Below are positions 53,529-61,485 of a stretch of DNA of 64,000 bases, one piece after another. Within the stretch, counting starts at the first letter, position 1. Each line of letters opens with the position of its first letter. The notes beneath the pieces are model-generated. The model was not told the origin of the DNA. It did not search any database and worked only from the letters and a program-made list of their open reading frames with translations. The DNA is taken from positions 341,643 through 405,642 of the forward strand of contig NZ_JYLF01000005.1 of NCBI RefSeq assembly GCF_001043055.1. Reading direction: 5' to 3'. The DNA is from Pseudomonas weihenstephanensis. Its GTDB lineage: Bacteria; Pseudomonadota; Gammaproteobacteria; Pseudomonadales; Pseudomonadaceae. Made by a program: the position numbers and the translations under genes.

Positions 53529-54071
53529 TTATTTGGACCTGATCAAGGTTTCCAAATTCGGCATGACATTGGCGTCGAGGTGATCCTGCATTCGCTGGCT
53601 AAGATGATGCTCGGTGGGAATAGCAATGCCCTCATGGATTGCCCATCCCCGCAAAACGCCTAGGAATACCATGCTTACGGTGTGACCATTCTCCATATAC
53701 TGGAGCAGGAAAGCCTTTAGCCTCCCTCGTCCTTCATTGGAATGCAGATCAAAACCGCCCGGCACATCATGTAACCGATGCGCAATGATGTTGCGATGTT
53801 GTAGGAAGCGATCCAACACGTCGTCGAAGGTGGGGTGCAGATCAACACGCTCCCGCAGTGCTTTGAGCAGTCGTCCCAAAGTGGCTTTTGAATGTCTCTC
53901 AAGCAGGAGCTGAAGCTGTTCCACAGTTTGCAGTGGCTCGCCGTGCAGAGGGAAAGTAAGGCAACTACTCAACAGGTGCTCAACACCCTGCCCGGCGATC
54001 ACCGCAAGACCCAGAGTCTTTAATACATCGTCCTGTATAGGCTTGTAGCCAGATTGTGATTCATCATTCAT
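53529..54071 (-). CDS. Hypothetical protein with HEPN-like R-x(4-6)-H segment
   Basis: 180 residues from MNDESQSG (a longer frame starts at 54098). It is all-helical; RFLQHRNIIAHRLHDVPGGF contains Arg and His spaced as in HEPN-type RNase motifs. The match is loose. Such domains are frequent in toxins and abortive-infection proteins, and other candidate defence genes lie in this element, but function is only a guess. Confidence 0.5.
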   Translation of the reverse strand: MNDESQSGYKPIQDDVLKTLGLAVIAGQGVEHLLSSCLTFPLHGEPLQTVEQLQLLLERHSKATLGRLLKALRERVDLHPTFDDVLDRFLQHRNIIAHRLHDVPGGFDLHSNEGRGRLKAFLLQYMENGHTVSMVFLGVLRGWAIHEGIAIPTEHHLSQRMQDHLDANVMPNLETLIRSK

Positions 54072-54183
54072 GTACAGGGATAGCCTTGGAGTCCGCAATT
54101 TTTTGAATCACCTGCGATACCCAGGCCGCCCGCCCACTTTTGACAGCGGCCTTTTGATGCACCTAGGGCAATTTTTCCTAGAG

Positions 54184-54513
54184 TTAGCCGTTCGATGACC
54201 ATGATTTGGAGGTTCCACGGAATGGAACCTCCAAATCATTACCGACAATCTGCTCTGATTTCACCTGGTTGATGGGCTGATTTCCAATAACTTTCCCAGC
54301 GACTTGTCCGAACAGCTCGAGCGTCCCATGGTTCACCACGTTGCGTGCCACCTGCCCATGCACTACCGCTTTGCCGCCTGCTTCAATTACCAACCCTCCG
54401 GCGAGCTGCCCACGAGCGATTAGAATTCCGCCTGATTTCACATAGGTTGTGCCGGTGATCTGGCCGGTGGTCTGTTGATGATCGGTCACAATCAAATCGT
54501 CTTTGAGCTGCAT
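54184..54513 (-). CDS. Bactofilin-like beta-helix protein
   Basis: 109 residues in a repeating pattern: GTTYVKSGGILIARGQLAGG, LVIEAGGKAVVHGQVARNVV, NHGTLELFGQVAGKVIG. The regular hydrophobic/glycine spacing predicts a short right-handed beta-helix, as in bactofilins and polymer-forming proteins. No membrane segment. Role in the element unknown. Confidence 0.6.
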   Translation of the reverse strand: MQLKDDLIVTDHQQTTGQITGTTYVKSGGILIARGQLAGGLVIEAGGKAVVHGQVARNVVNHGTLELFGQVAGKVIGNQPINQVKSEQIVGNDLEVPFRGTSKSWSSNG

Positions 54514-54616
54514 AACCAGTCCTTAACTGACAGACGCGAAAACCGCATCCTTCTACGTCCTCGGCCCCGGCTATTTGACGGCCAGGGCTTGGGTACAGCG
54601 GGCGATTTCCTAGAAG

Positions 54617-55312
54617 TCATCGCACATAATTAAGCGTAGGTGCCAGCACTCTCGCTACGAGTGTTCCTTGAGCATCCTCTCCCAGAATTTCGATATAAGA
54701 GGGACGTACTACGTCACCGGCTACCAAAGGCACAGGCCGTATGAAAGAAACTGTGATCCTTTCAGAATTTTTCCCTATACCCGTTTCAGCAACTGCAAAG
54801 CACGCATTGTCGTTACAGCAACGTACGCGAAATGCTAGGTCGAGGTTGAATATCCCGTCGAGCAGGCCTGATTGCAGAATTGGTGCTTTCATAGATCGCC
54901 CAGCAACTTGATTAGCGGCGTACAGCCGGTAATAGGCCTCTCCAAACGATCCCATGGGCCGCTTATGTACCTTGCTTGCAACCCGTTGTTCGTATTGCGC
55001 GACTCTCTTCCGCTCAGCATTTTGGTACGCCGTCCGCTCCTGCTGATCGACATACTCCTGCTTGGTGTATTCGTCGTCACGCTGCTTGAGGTATCCCGGC
55101 CCCATGTGTTCCAAGTATTCAATCTTCGCGACTGCATCACCCATGTCACCTGACACTTCTTCAGCGCTCCAGGGGTGGCGATCAGTAAACGCGTTGATTC
55201 GAGCGCTGTCTTTCAAAAACTGCCGTTCACTGTCCAGCACTTTAATTGGTGGACTTGCTTGGCAAGCACCCAAAGCCACCAGTACCAGACCTATCAGAAT
55301 TCTCTTACTCAT
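54617..55312 (-). CDS. Hypothetical lipoprotein
   Basis: 231 residues with signal peptide and lipobox (MSKRILIGLVLVALGACQAS, lipidated Cys17). A charged helical segment with many Arg, Gln and Tyr (YTKQEYVDQQERTAYQNAER) precedes a beta-rich C-terminal part with CCNDNACFAVAETGIGKNSE. No family recognised. Likely at the cell envelope and a possible phage-conversion gene. Confidence 0.65.
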   Translation of the reverse strand: MSKRILIGLVLVALGACQASPPIKVLDSERQFLKDSARINAFTDRHPWSAEEVSGDMGDAVAKIEYLEHMGPGYLKQRDDEYTKQEYVDQQERTAYQNAERKRVAQYEQRVASKVHKRPMGSFGEAYYRLYAANQVAGRSMKAPILQSGLLDGIFNLDLAFRVRCCNDNACFAVAETGIGKNSERITVSFIRPVPLVAGDVVRPSYIEILGEDAQGTLVARVLAPTLNYVR

Positions 55313-55428
55313 CGTTTCACTCGACTTTCCATGTCTCGCGTTCTTTTCCTTGGATTTTGTATTAGCAGTCTGGGTCTAAAAACCCATAGCAACGTGTAAT
55401 CGCTAGAGCGGGACTACCGCGAAACAAA

Positions 55429-55453
55429 ACCCCGACCTAAGTCGAGGTTTTTT
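55429..55453. terminator. Bidirectional intrinsic terminator
   Basis: ACCCCGAC and GTCGAGGT pair (one mismatch) around CTAA, followed on the plus strand by TTTTTT and on the minus strand by TTTTG. It follows the 31-residue leftward gene. Confidence 0.75.
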
Positions 55454-55464
55454 TACGTTTGCGC

Positions 55465-55560
55465 TTACTCGCCACGGATAGCGTGCAGCGCAGCTTTGAT
55501 CAGGATAAATACCCGATGCAGTGCCAGAGCTAGTTGCACGGCCACGAAAAAAAACTTCAT
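55465..55560 (-). CDS. 31-residue hydrophobic peptide with a strong ribosome-binding site
   Basis: MKFFFVAVQLALALHRVFIL then IKAALHAIRGE, a single amphipathic/hydrophobic helix. AAGGAGTGACGAC precedes the ATG and a terminator follows 12 bases after the stop, so a short dedicated transcript is likely. These are features of small membrane toxins of type I toxin-antitoxin systems. No antisense RNA was identified, so this is an inference. Confidence 0.5.
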   Translation of the reverse strand: MKFFFVAVQLALALHRVFILIKAALHAIRGE

Positions 55561-56106
55561 GTCGTCACTCCTTGTGAGGCCAGCCTCTTTCTATGACCCT
55601 TATCGGATTCACGGGTGATAGTCGGGAATAGTGTCAACGCATCCCACGAGGTGGCGTAATTTAGTAGCCCCTTCCGAATCAATCCCACGGTTCCACCCGT
55701 GTCAGAAAGCCATGTCCCAAGTACCGGCCGGATAAGGTCTCATTCCCCTTGGTGTGCCAACAGTATATAGGTTCTCCAGAGGGAACTTCAGCCAGAACCT
55801 TTAGAGTAAATGCGACGAAATGCCCTAATTTGCGTTCGTCCCCCGTACGGACTGGGCTGCGCGAGATTCACTTTAATTGAATACTGCGAATGGGACAGAA
55901 AGCTGCGACGGATGACGCGCCAATTGTTATTAGTTCGTCGGCACAACTGATCGACTGCTGGTTCTTGCCGACATGGACTATGAGCCGTAGACTTGTTCTG
56001 TCAACGCATCCCACGAGGGTGTTGAATGCTGGCCCAACTGGCATTCACGAAAAACCGCCTCCCTAAAGGCGGTTTTTTTTGCCTGCGATTTACTAGGTGT
56101 GACCGG
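55561..56106. other. Gap with a 20-bp direct repeat
   Basis: TGTCAACGCATCCCACGAGG occurs at 55632-55651 and again at 55999-56018, so about 350 bases lie between the copies. The stretch between holds no convincing gene; an ATTCACTTTAATTG-type AT-rich part may be a promoter. A terminator closes the gap on the right. The repeat could mark a small RNA gene or a past recombination. Confidence 0.5.
56053..56082. terminator. Strong intrinsic terminator
   Basis: AACCGCC and GGCGGTT pair around TCCCTAAA with flanking A- and T-runs on both sides (TTTTTTTT on the plus strand). It can act in both directions and lies 33 bases past the end of the leftward three-gene operon. Confidence 0.85.
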
Positions 56107-56334
56107 TCACAGATCGACCGCGAAGCACCGCTCGCCCACCGCCGTCAGGCTGGCCCACGTCCGTATCACCTCACGCTGTGAACGCACCGGAATCAGTCGG
56201 GAGTGTGGCCCGCCGAGGCGCACCGAAAACGTCCACTTTTCCCACCAGGCACAGCGGCCCACCACAAACTCCCTGACCGCGTTCTGTTGGATCAGGTGCT
56301 GCAACGCGTCTTCGTGAATCCCGTCGTCAATCAT
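56107..56334 (-). CDS. Small protein, partition/ICE-associated type (tentative)
   Basis: 75 residues. WWEKWTFSVRLGGPHSRLIP then VRSQREVIRTWASLTAVGER. The second segment resembles small proteins found in plasmid and ICE partition regions (ParC-like), from memory. It is the last of three overlapping leftward genes (ATG overlaps the upstream stop by four bases). Confidence 0.5.
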   Translation of the reverse strand: MIDDGIHEDALQHLIQQNAVREFVVGRCAWWEKWTFSVRLGGPHSRLIPVRSQREVIRTWASLTAVGERCFAVDL

Positions 56335-56579
56335 TTATCGAGTATGACCGGCAAATGGCGGAGCACCGCTGCCAGCTCACGCCAAGGATATTGCGCCACT
56401 TCCGCAGCGGCGATGCAATCCGCAAGATGGGCAAAAGGTATATCGGCCTCGTGAACGCTTTGGCAGACATTGCAAATATGGCATGTCACTCCTTCAGACT
56501 CTAAAAGCCATTGAATATGCCAACACGTTAGCCCGAGCTCTAAGCCGTAGTGAGCAGTGGAACCGTCACGGCTGCTCAT
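56331..56579 (-). CDS. Small cysteine-containing hypothetical protein
   Basis: 82 residues: SEGVTCHICNVCQSVHEADI has a CxxC-type cluster with a nearby Cys, suggesting zinc binding. It overlaps both neighbours by four bases, so it belongs to a translationally coupled operon. No family recognised. Confidence 0.5.
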   Translation of the reverse strand: MSSRDGSTAHYGLELGLTCWHIQWLLESEGVTCHICNVCQSVHEADIPFAHLADCIAAAEVAQYPWRELAAVLRHLPVILDK

Positions 56580-56893
56580 TCTGGAACCACGCCAGACGGG
56601 CCGCCCAAGGTGGCCGCCTCACACACGAATGTCGCCACCTGTTGCGGGGTTAACGCCCCGGCGCTGGCCACGGTGTTCAACCAGACAGCGAGCCGGGTCA
56701 CGCTGCGTGCCTGCTGCTGGCCGACTTCCTGCAGGTGGTCCAGCAGTTGCGTCTCTAGGTTCTGGGGCGAGGTGGCCAGCACTTGCGGCTGCAGCTCCAG
56801 GGCGATGCGCTTTAGCAGTGCGGCAGTGTCCGGGGACAGCGTGCGTAGATCGCGCAAGGCGCGCTCATAAGACGGCGTGACGGGTAACGGCAT
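56576..56893 (-). CDS. Hypothetical helical protein
   Basis: 105 residues: MPLPVTPSYERALRDLRTLS, then LLKRIALELQPQVLATSPQN. All-helical, soluble, and first of three overlapping leftward genes. It resembles ICE-type accessory proteins in composition, but no family could be named. High GC compared with the neighbouring genes suggests a different source. Confidence 0.55.
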   Translation of the reverse strand: MPLPVTPSYERALRDLRTLSPDTAALLKRIALELQPQVLATSPQNLETQLLDHLQEVGQQQARSVTRLAVWLNTVASAGALTPQQVATFVCEAATLGGPSGVVPE

Positions 56894-57081
56894 GGCGGTA
56901 GCGTCCTGTTTCGAGTGAATGGCCCGCAGTGCGTAAAACCATTGGCGGGGGGTGTGGTGTACCAGCGTAGGGGGGTGTGATTTCCATTATTCGTGGAGCT
57001 GGTTGTGAACGGGATGACTTGTCGACCTGGTCGGAAGCAGCCAGCAAGCCCATGGGCGCGGTAGCCACTTTTCCTATCTAT

Positions 57082-57636
57082 CTAGAGAGCGTTCCGACCA
57101 CCCGCGAGGAAAGTAATATGCTCGTATGAAGGCTCCAAAGATCGATACACACCATGTTCCTCAGCGTATTGACGAAGGTGCCGATTGCAGCCCAAATCCC
57201 AACTGGCCACCTCAATATTCCAGCCCATTTTCACGGCTCTTTTCAGTGCCGGAATGAAGCCTTCGCCATCCAAATGACCATTGCCGTCGCCCGTCAAAAG
57301 CAGGATTGTTCCAGGTGCGTCTGCGTCAATCAGGCGTTTCAGCATTGAGTATTGTATAGCTTGATCGACCGCTACCTCGCCGCCTCCGATAGCCCCTCGT
57401 TCTTGTACCTCGACCTTTACTCCAAGGTTGTCAAAATAGCTCCATAACACGTCATTGTTCGGTGGTAGCGATCCCCCAACAAACGCAAATTCCATTTGCC
57501 GACCGTCGACAACACTCATCAGCAATTTCTTAAAATGAACTCGAAACTCACGCTCGTGGCCAGGCTCTTTGAGGCTGCAATAGTTTTTCCCAACAAGCCA
57601 GATGTTGGAGTTATCCCAAAAAACGTTCAACGACAT
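57082..57636 (-). CDS. NYN-domain protein (PIN-like RNase fold)
   Basis: 184 residues from MSLNVFWDNSNIWLVGKNYC. The N-terminal Asp-Asn (FWDNSN) and later acids (EVAVDQAIQY, LLTGDGNGHLDGEGFIPALK) are the expected metal-binding positions of NYN domains, which cleave RNA. It is cytoplasmic. It lies left of the ATPase-PIN pair and a hypothetical gene on the same strand, together forming a candidate defence cluster. Confidence 0.78.
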   Translation of the reverse strand: MSLNVFWDNSNIWLVGKNYCSLKEPGHEREFRVHFKKLLMSVVDGRQMEFAFVGGSLPPNNDVLWSYFDNLGVKVEVQERGAIGGGEVAVDQAIQYSMLKRLIDADAPGTILLLTGDGNGHLDGEGFIPALKRAVKMGWNIEVASWDLGCNRHLRQYAEEHGVYRSLEPSYEHITFLAGGRNAL

Positions 57637-57735
57637 TTGCTCATTCCCTCGATCATCGAACGCGAACGCCGCGCCCTGGTACTGCAAAGGCCCGCACAGA
57701 GCGGGCTTGTAGGTGCAGCAACTTTTCCTATGTTG

Positions 57736-58548
57736 TCACACAGGTGTAGGGACAAAGGTGTTGATACGGTCGTAGTATCTATTTTTGAACCCGATAGGCT
57801 CTCCATGAAGCTTGTCCGAGACGGCATTCGTCTCGCGGTAAAACTGGACAAAGGTTGCATCAAGACCTGGGAGGGTTGGGTCGATGACCATTCTGGAGAA
57901 ATGGTTAATCACGGCGATTGCCATGCCGTAATCAAAGCATGCAAAAAATCCTTGGCGAATCCCTACCAAATCGGTACGCAGGTAGTCGTAGCTGAACTTA
58001 ATTTGGTTATCCTCCACGCTCACTGACATATTGTTTGTCAACGCGATCGGGTTTGGGTGAGCGCCATAATCAATTGCTGCGTCGTATAGGCTCATGAGCA
58101 GTTCTGTGTAGGGGGTATCACCAGAGTGCTGATCATGCTTCTGAATGCTTGTGCGAAATCTAGTCATCGCTCGTGTGAACGCCTGCTTGCTTTCGTTGAA
58201 ACATTCTGTTGTAACGTGGCGGTTCCTCCACTTGTCAATGAGCCCTTCTTCAGTGTTGAACAGATAGCCGTAAACAGCAGATTCCATAGCTGTGCGCATG
58301 AGTGGAAACATCGCAGAGAAGTGACCTGACCGAGCTAAGTCACAAGCAGCCAGATAGAGAGAGTGAGCATGTACGGCCGCTGAGAGCGCCTCTACTGAAC
58401 CTAGATTTTCGGTGGATGCGAGGATTAGGTGATCGCATTTCCTGACATGAGCAATGGCTTCAGCAAAGTCCTCCTGGATGAGCGCTGCCAAACTGAGTCG
58501 CGCTGTTGCGTACTGGTCGTAGTCGAAAGGTGTGTCGCTGATGCTCAT
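57736..58548 (-). CDS. Hypothetical 270-residue helical protein
   Basis: Starts MSISDTPFDYDQYATARLSL (an upstream in-frame ATG at 58578 is less likely). All-helical; FPLMRTAMESAVYGYLFN and a later KWRNRHVTTECFNESKQAF contain an R-x4-H-like arrangement seen in HEPN-type and DUF5677-like proteins. Not recognised with confidence. It lies between the NYN and PIN genes on the same strand. Confidence 0.6.
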   Translation of the reverse strand: MSISDTPFDYDQYATARLSLAALIQEDFAEAIAHVRKCDHLILASTENLGSVEALSAAVHAHSLYLAACDLARSGHFSAMFPLMRTAMESAVYGYLFNTEEGLIDKWRNRHVTTECFNESKQAFTRAMTRFRTSIQKHDQHSGDTPYTELLMSLYDAAIDYGAHPNPIALTNNMSVSVEDNQIKFSYDYLRTDLVGIRQGFFACFDYGMAIAVINHFSRMVIDPTLPGLDATFVQFYRETNAVSDKLHGEPIGFKNRYYDRINTFVPTPV

Positions 58549-58683
58549 TCTGTTTTCCTGCTCGATCTTGGGGAGCAAAAAGCGTCCCTCTCCTAGGCAC
58601 TTGGCCCAACGTTCGACGGCTGGGCTTGCGGTGTACCAGGGCGACTTATCATCGAACGGGCCAGTGACTAACTGAGGGCAATA

Positions 58684-59184
58684 TCATCGGTGAGCAACGT
58701 GTTCAGGTCGGTGATGGTAAGCTTCTAGGTCGCTATCTAGAGACCAGATGAATAGCTCGCTCATGGGGAACCGCGCTACGCATCTTTCGTATTCTTTGAT
58801 GATGCTGAGATCACCAAAACTAGTACCTTCACCGGTTCGGTTGCCAGCTTTATTTTGGCCTGCTTTATCCGGAAACTCAGCCAGCCACTCTAGGACTTCT
58901 CTAGTGCTGGGAAACTCGCTCAATCTATAGGGAGGCTCGTCGGCGAAGGCTGCACACACTGCATCACAGAAGCGCTGCGCTGTGTGTCGGCGGAGTCTTC
59001 CATCGCCGTTCTGAGCAATATGGTTACCAGTCTCGAGGATGGTGGCCATCGGCAGAATGAATGTGCAGTTGCTGTCGACGTAGTCGAGAAAATCAGCCCC
59101 CACCCGCTCGGCATCCTGATTGAGACCAGGCACGTTCAACATGTTTACGAACACGCTAGTGTCGATTAAGCAGATCGAGCTCAT
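58684..59184 (-). CDS. PIN-like nuclease partner of the ATPase
   Basis: 166 residues. The acidic residues expected of PIN domains are visible: SSICLIDTSVFVNML (Asp), TILETGNHIAQNGDG (Glu), GTSFGDLSIIKEY (Asp) and IWSLDSDLEAYH (Asp). PIN domains cut RNA. Its ATG shares a base with the ATPase stop (TAATG), so the two are coupled and probably act together. The central region is longer than in VapC toxins, so this is not a standard VapBC. Confidence 0.75.
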   Translation of the reverse strand: MSSICLIDTSVFVNMLNVPGLNQDAERVGADFLDYVDSNCTFILPMATILETGNHIAQNGDGRLRRHTAQRFCDAVCAAFADEPPYRLSEFPSTREVLEWLAEFPDKAGQNKAGNRTGEGTSFGDLSIIKEYERCVARFPMSELFIWSLDSDLEAYHHRPEHVAHR

Positions 59185-60476
59185 TAGGCCTCTCCCTGCA
59201 TTTTTCGGAGCCAATCCAATGCGTTTTGACGTTTCTGTTTCACCGGGACGGGCGATTTCACGAATCGATCCACAATACCGTTGGTTACTAGCTCCCCTAA
59301 TGGCCCTTGGGAAACCAAACCGGCATAGTCCTGCAGATCTGCAAGGCGCACCAAGCGGCTGTCGCCATCCTGGGGGTCACGGTAGCAAAACACCACATCG
59401 CCCAATGCAGTGTCTGGGAGTGCATCCATCAAAGCCGGGTTGTGAGTGCTGAGCAGCAGTCGCACACCACGTAGCTCTGCTTGCTTACGCATCGTTTCCA
59501 ATAGTTGGCGTGCACGTGATGGGTGGACACCGTTATCGACTTCCTCGATCACCAATGTCGATTCCGCCGTAGCAGACAGCAAGGCAGCGGCGATAGCCAG
59601 CACTCTAAGAGTGCCATCAGAGAGCAATTCAACGGACCAATTACGCTCGACCGAACCGAAGTTCTCAACCAATTCCAAAGATACCCGTCCGCGGCGATCC
59701 TCGAAAAAATGTACATTTTTTACGTCTTGCTCGGGCAGACTCTTGATAAATTCGATGATGGCAGGGCGGGCCTCCTCATCCTGCCAGAGTGTAAAAAGCA
59801 CACCGGACAGGTTAGAGCAGTCACCACGGAGCTTCTTGTCCGGATAGCTATCGCCACGCATCAGAGCGGGCACGGGATCAAGGAACAAGGTATTAGCTAG
59901 TAGGTTCTGGAAGAGCTCAGTCGTTTGCGGGATCACTTTCTGTGCTTTCTTGTGCCCGGAGTCGAACAAAGCTGAACTGGCGAGTTGATTTAGGATGGCG
60001 ATCTGGTCAGTGCATGTGATTTGTGGCTTCTTACCACCTGTGGAGAAATTATTGTATGCAACGCGCACGTCAGTACTCAAACCGCTAGAGGTCTGCTCGA
60101 TACGGTAAAGCGGAAATTTTTGGCGAGGCGAACTTATACTTTCTTGAACGATATGCAACTCATCTTCACGCAGGGCGATTTCGACACTGAGGTGATTCCA
60201 CTCCGAGTCATCGGTTTCGCAACCTAAGGTGAATGACCGGCCTTGGAGGTACGGAAGGTCCTTGATTTGACCTCGGAGAATCTGCTCGGACTCATCGACT
60301 CGATGGCGTAATACCGACAGCTTCTGACCTTGGCCAAGCCAGCAAAGAAAGCGGAAGGCCTCTAGCGCGTTGCTTTTTCCTGAGGCATTGGCACCTATCA
60401 TCAGAGTCAAGGGCGACAGCGGTAACCGCTCGTCCCGATAACTTTTAAATCCCTTGATAATGATATTTTTAAGCAT
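59184..60476 (-). CDS. AAA-family (SMC/RecF/OLD-like) ATPase
   Basis: 430 residues. IIIKGFKSYRDERLPLSPLT and the Walker A GANASGKSNALEAF open the protein. The signature region is VELLSDGTLRVLAIAAALLS, the Walker B is STLVIEEVDNGVHPSRARQL, and LLLSTHNPALMD supplies the H-loop. This is the AAA_21/OLD-like layout of many defence ATPases that sense phage and activate a partner nuclease; the partner here is the coupled PIN gene. The ATG at 60476 has GGAGTG upstream. Confidence 0.88.
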   Translation of the reverse strand: MLKNIIIKGFKSYRDERLPLSPLTLMIGANASGKSNALEAFRFLCWLGQGQKLSVLRHRVDESEQILRGQIKDLPYLQGRSFTLGCETDDSEWNHLSVEIALREDELHIVQESISSPRQKFPLYRIEQTSSGLSTDVRVAYNNFSTGGKKPQITCTDQIAILNQLASSALFDSGHKKAQKVIPQTTELFQNLLANTLFLDPVPALMRGDSYPDKKLRGDCSNLSGVLFTLWQDEEARPAIIEFIKSLPEQDVKNVHFFEDRRGRVSLELVENFGSVERNWSVELLSDGTLRVLAIAAALLSATAESTLVIEEVDNGVHPSRARQLLETMRKQAELRGVRLLLSTHNPALMDALPDTALGDVVFCYRDPQDGDSRLVRLADLQDYAGLVSQGPLGELVTNGIVDRFVKSPVPVKQKRQNALDWLRKMQGEA

Positions 60477-60548
60477 GGTCACTCCTTCCAAGGCTTGTTG
60501 ATCTGCATGTGGACTACCTGTGCTCGTCCGGCGTCATCCTGATGCCAA

Positions 60549-61211
60549 TCAAATAATTCTCCGCACTATGTCGCCCAAGCGGGCAGGATCACCCGCACAG
60601 AGCTTTTTGACCGCTTCCAGGCTTTCGATACCCAGTATCTCGCTGATATGCCGCAGATCGATGCCGCGGCGCTTGAGCTTGACCGCAAGCGTCCGTCGCC
60701 CAGACTGCGCGCTAGCCCCCTCGATCCCAGCAAGACCGAACAGCCGCGTGTACAACCGACTAAGTTGATTCGCGCTGTAGTACGTCTTGCCGTCGCGGCG
60801 CTGCGCAGTGATTTTCAGCCCGTCACCAGTTCGACCGGAGACGAACAAGGGTGAGTCAGGATCGAGGCCACGAAAGGCCATTGCCCTGGTTGAAATGCCA
60901 TGCCCGCGAGCAAGGCGCTCTGCTAGGTGAGCGTCTATCGCATTGGTAAGCTTCTTACTGGTCCAGCACAACGGCCTTGCACGATGGTTGTACGCAATCT
61001 CTGCACGTACTTGGGAGTCGATTAGCACAGCGCCGGATTCGGTCAGGTAATCGCTCACACGCAAGCGGCAAATCTCGGTCACGGTCATACCGGTGCCGAA
61101 ACAGGTGAGCAACAGCGCCGCGTCACGACCGCCGTTCTCTGTGCTGCTCACTTTTGCGACTCTGACAGCGTGTTCAAGCTGCTCGTCTTCGATAACAATT
61201 GCCTTAGGCAT
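60549..61211 (-). CDS. Tyrosine-recombinase-like protein with altered catalytic residues
   Basis: 220 residues with the recombinase fold: ALLLTCFGTGMTVTEICRLR corresponds to the first catalytic Arg region, SGRRTLAVKLKRRGIDLRHI to the H-x-x-R block, and LGIESLEAVKKLCAGDPARL to the GH...Tyr block. The first Arg (normally TGMRxxE) is Thr, the GH pair is GI and the terminal Tyr is missing. It resembles a Pseudomonas prophage-associated family and may have lost strand-cleavage activity or serve as a regulator. It lies between the ATPase-PIN genes and lysis genes. Confidence 0.75.
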   Translation of the reverse strand: MPKAIVIEDEQLEHAVRVAKVSSTENGGRDAALLLTCFGTGMTVTEICRLRVSDYLTESGAVLIDSQVRAEIAYNHRARPLCWTSKKLTNAIDAHLAERLARGHGISTRAMAFRGLDPDSPLFVSGRTGDGLKITAQRRDGKTYYSANQLSRLYTRLFGLAGIEGASAQSGRRTLAVKLKRRGIDLRHISEILGIESLEAVKKLCAGDPARLGDIVRRII

Positions 61212-61261
61212 TATTCACTCAAGATGCTGAATCACCATCAATCCTGACATAGTACGTCAAC

Positions 61262-61285
61262 AAAAAAGCCGGGGATAGCCCCGGC
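61262..61285 (-). terminator. Intrinsic terminator (minus strand)
   Basis: On the minus strand GCCGGGG-CTAT-CCCCGGC is followed by TTTTTTG. It lies 200 bases past the Dam-type methylase stop and probably ends the late lysis/tail transcript. Confidence 0.85.
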
Positions 61286-61442
61286 CTCACGGTGTTCCTG
61301 GTGTTCACGGAAAATGAGAGGGGCCTATAGGGATATAGGTGTAAGCAATAAGCCAGAATGACTTTAGATATGCAGTCGCATGCTGTGAGCCTTGACTATC
61401 GAGCTGAACCAGAACCGCGCCGGCGGTCTGCTTTTGGCTGAT

Positions 61443-61481
61443 AGCAGTCTTCCCTGCAAACTGCTATCGACTCCATCTCTA
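61443..61481. repeat. Dispersed intergenic repeat, copy B
   Basis: Matches 40058-40096 at 37 of 39 positions and contains the inverted pair AGCAGT/ACTGCT. It lies directly after the Dam-type methylase stop. Confidence 0.75.
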
Positions 61482-61485
61482 CAAT

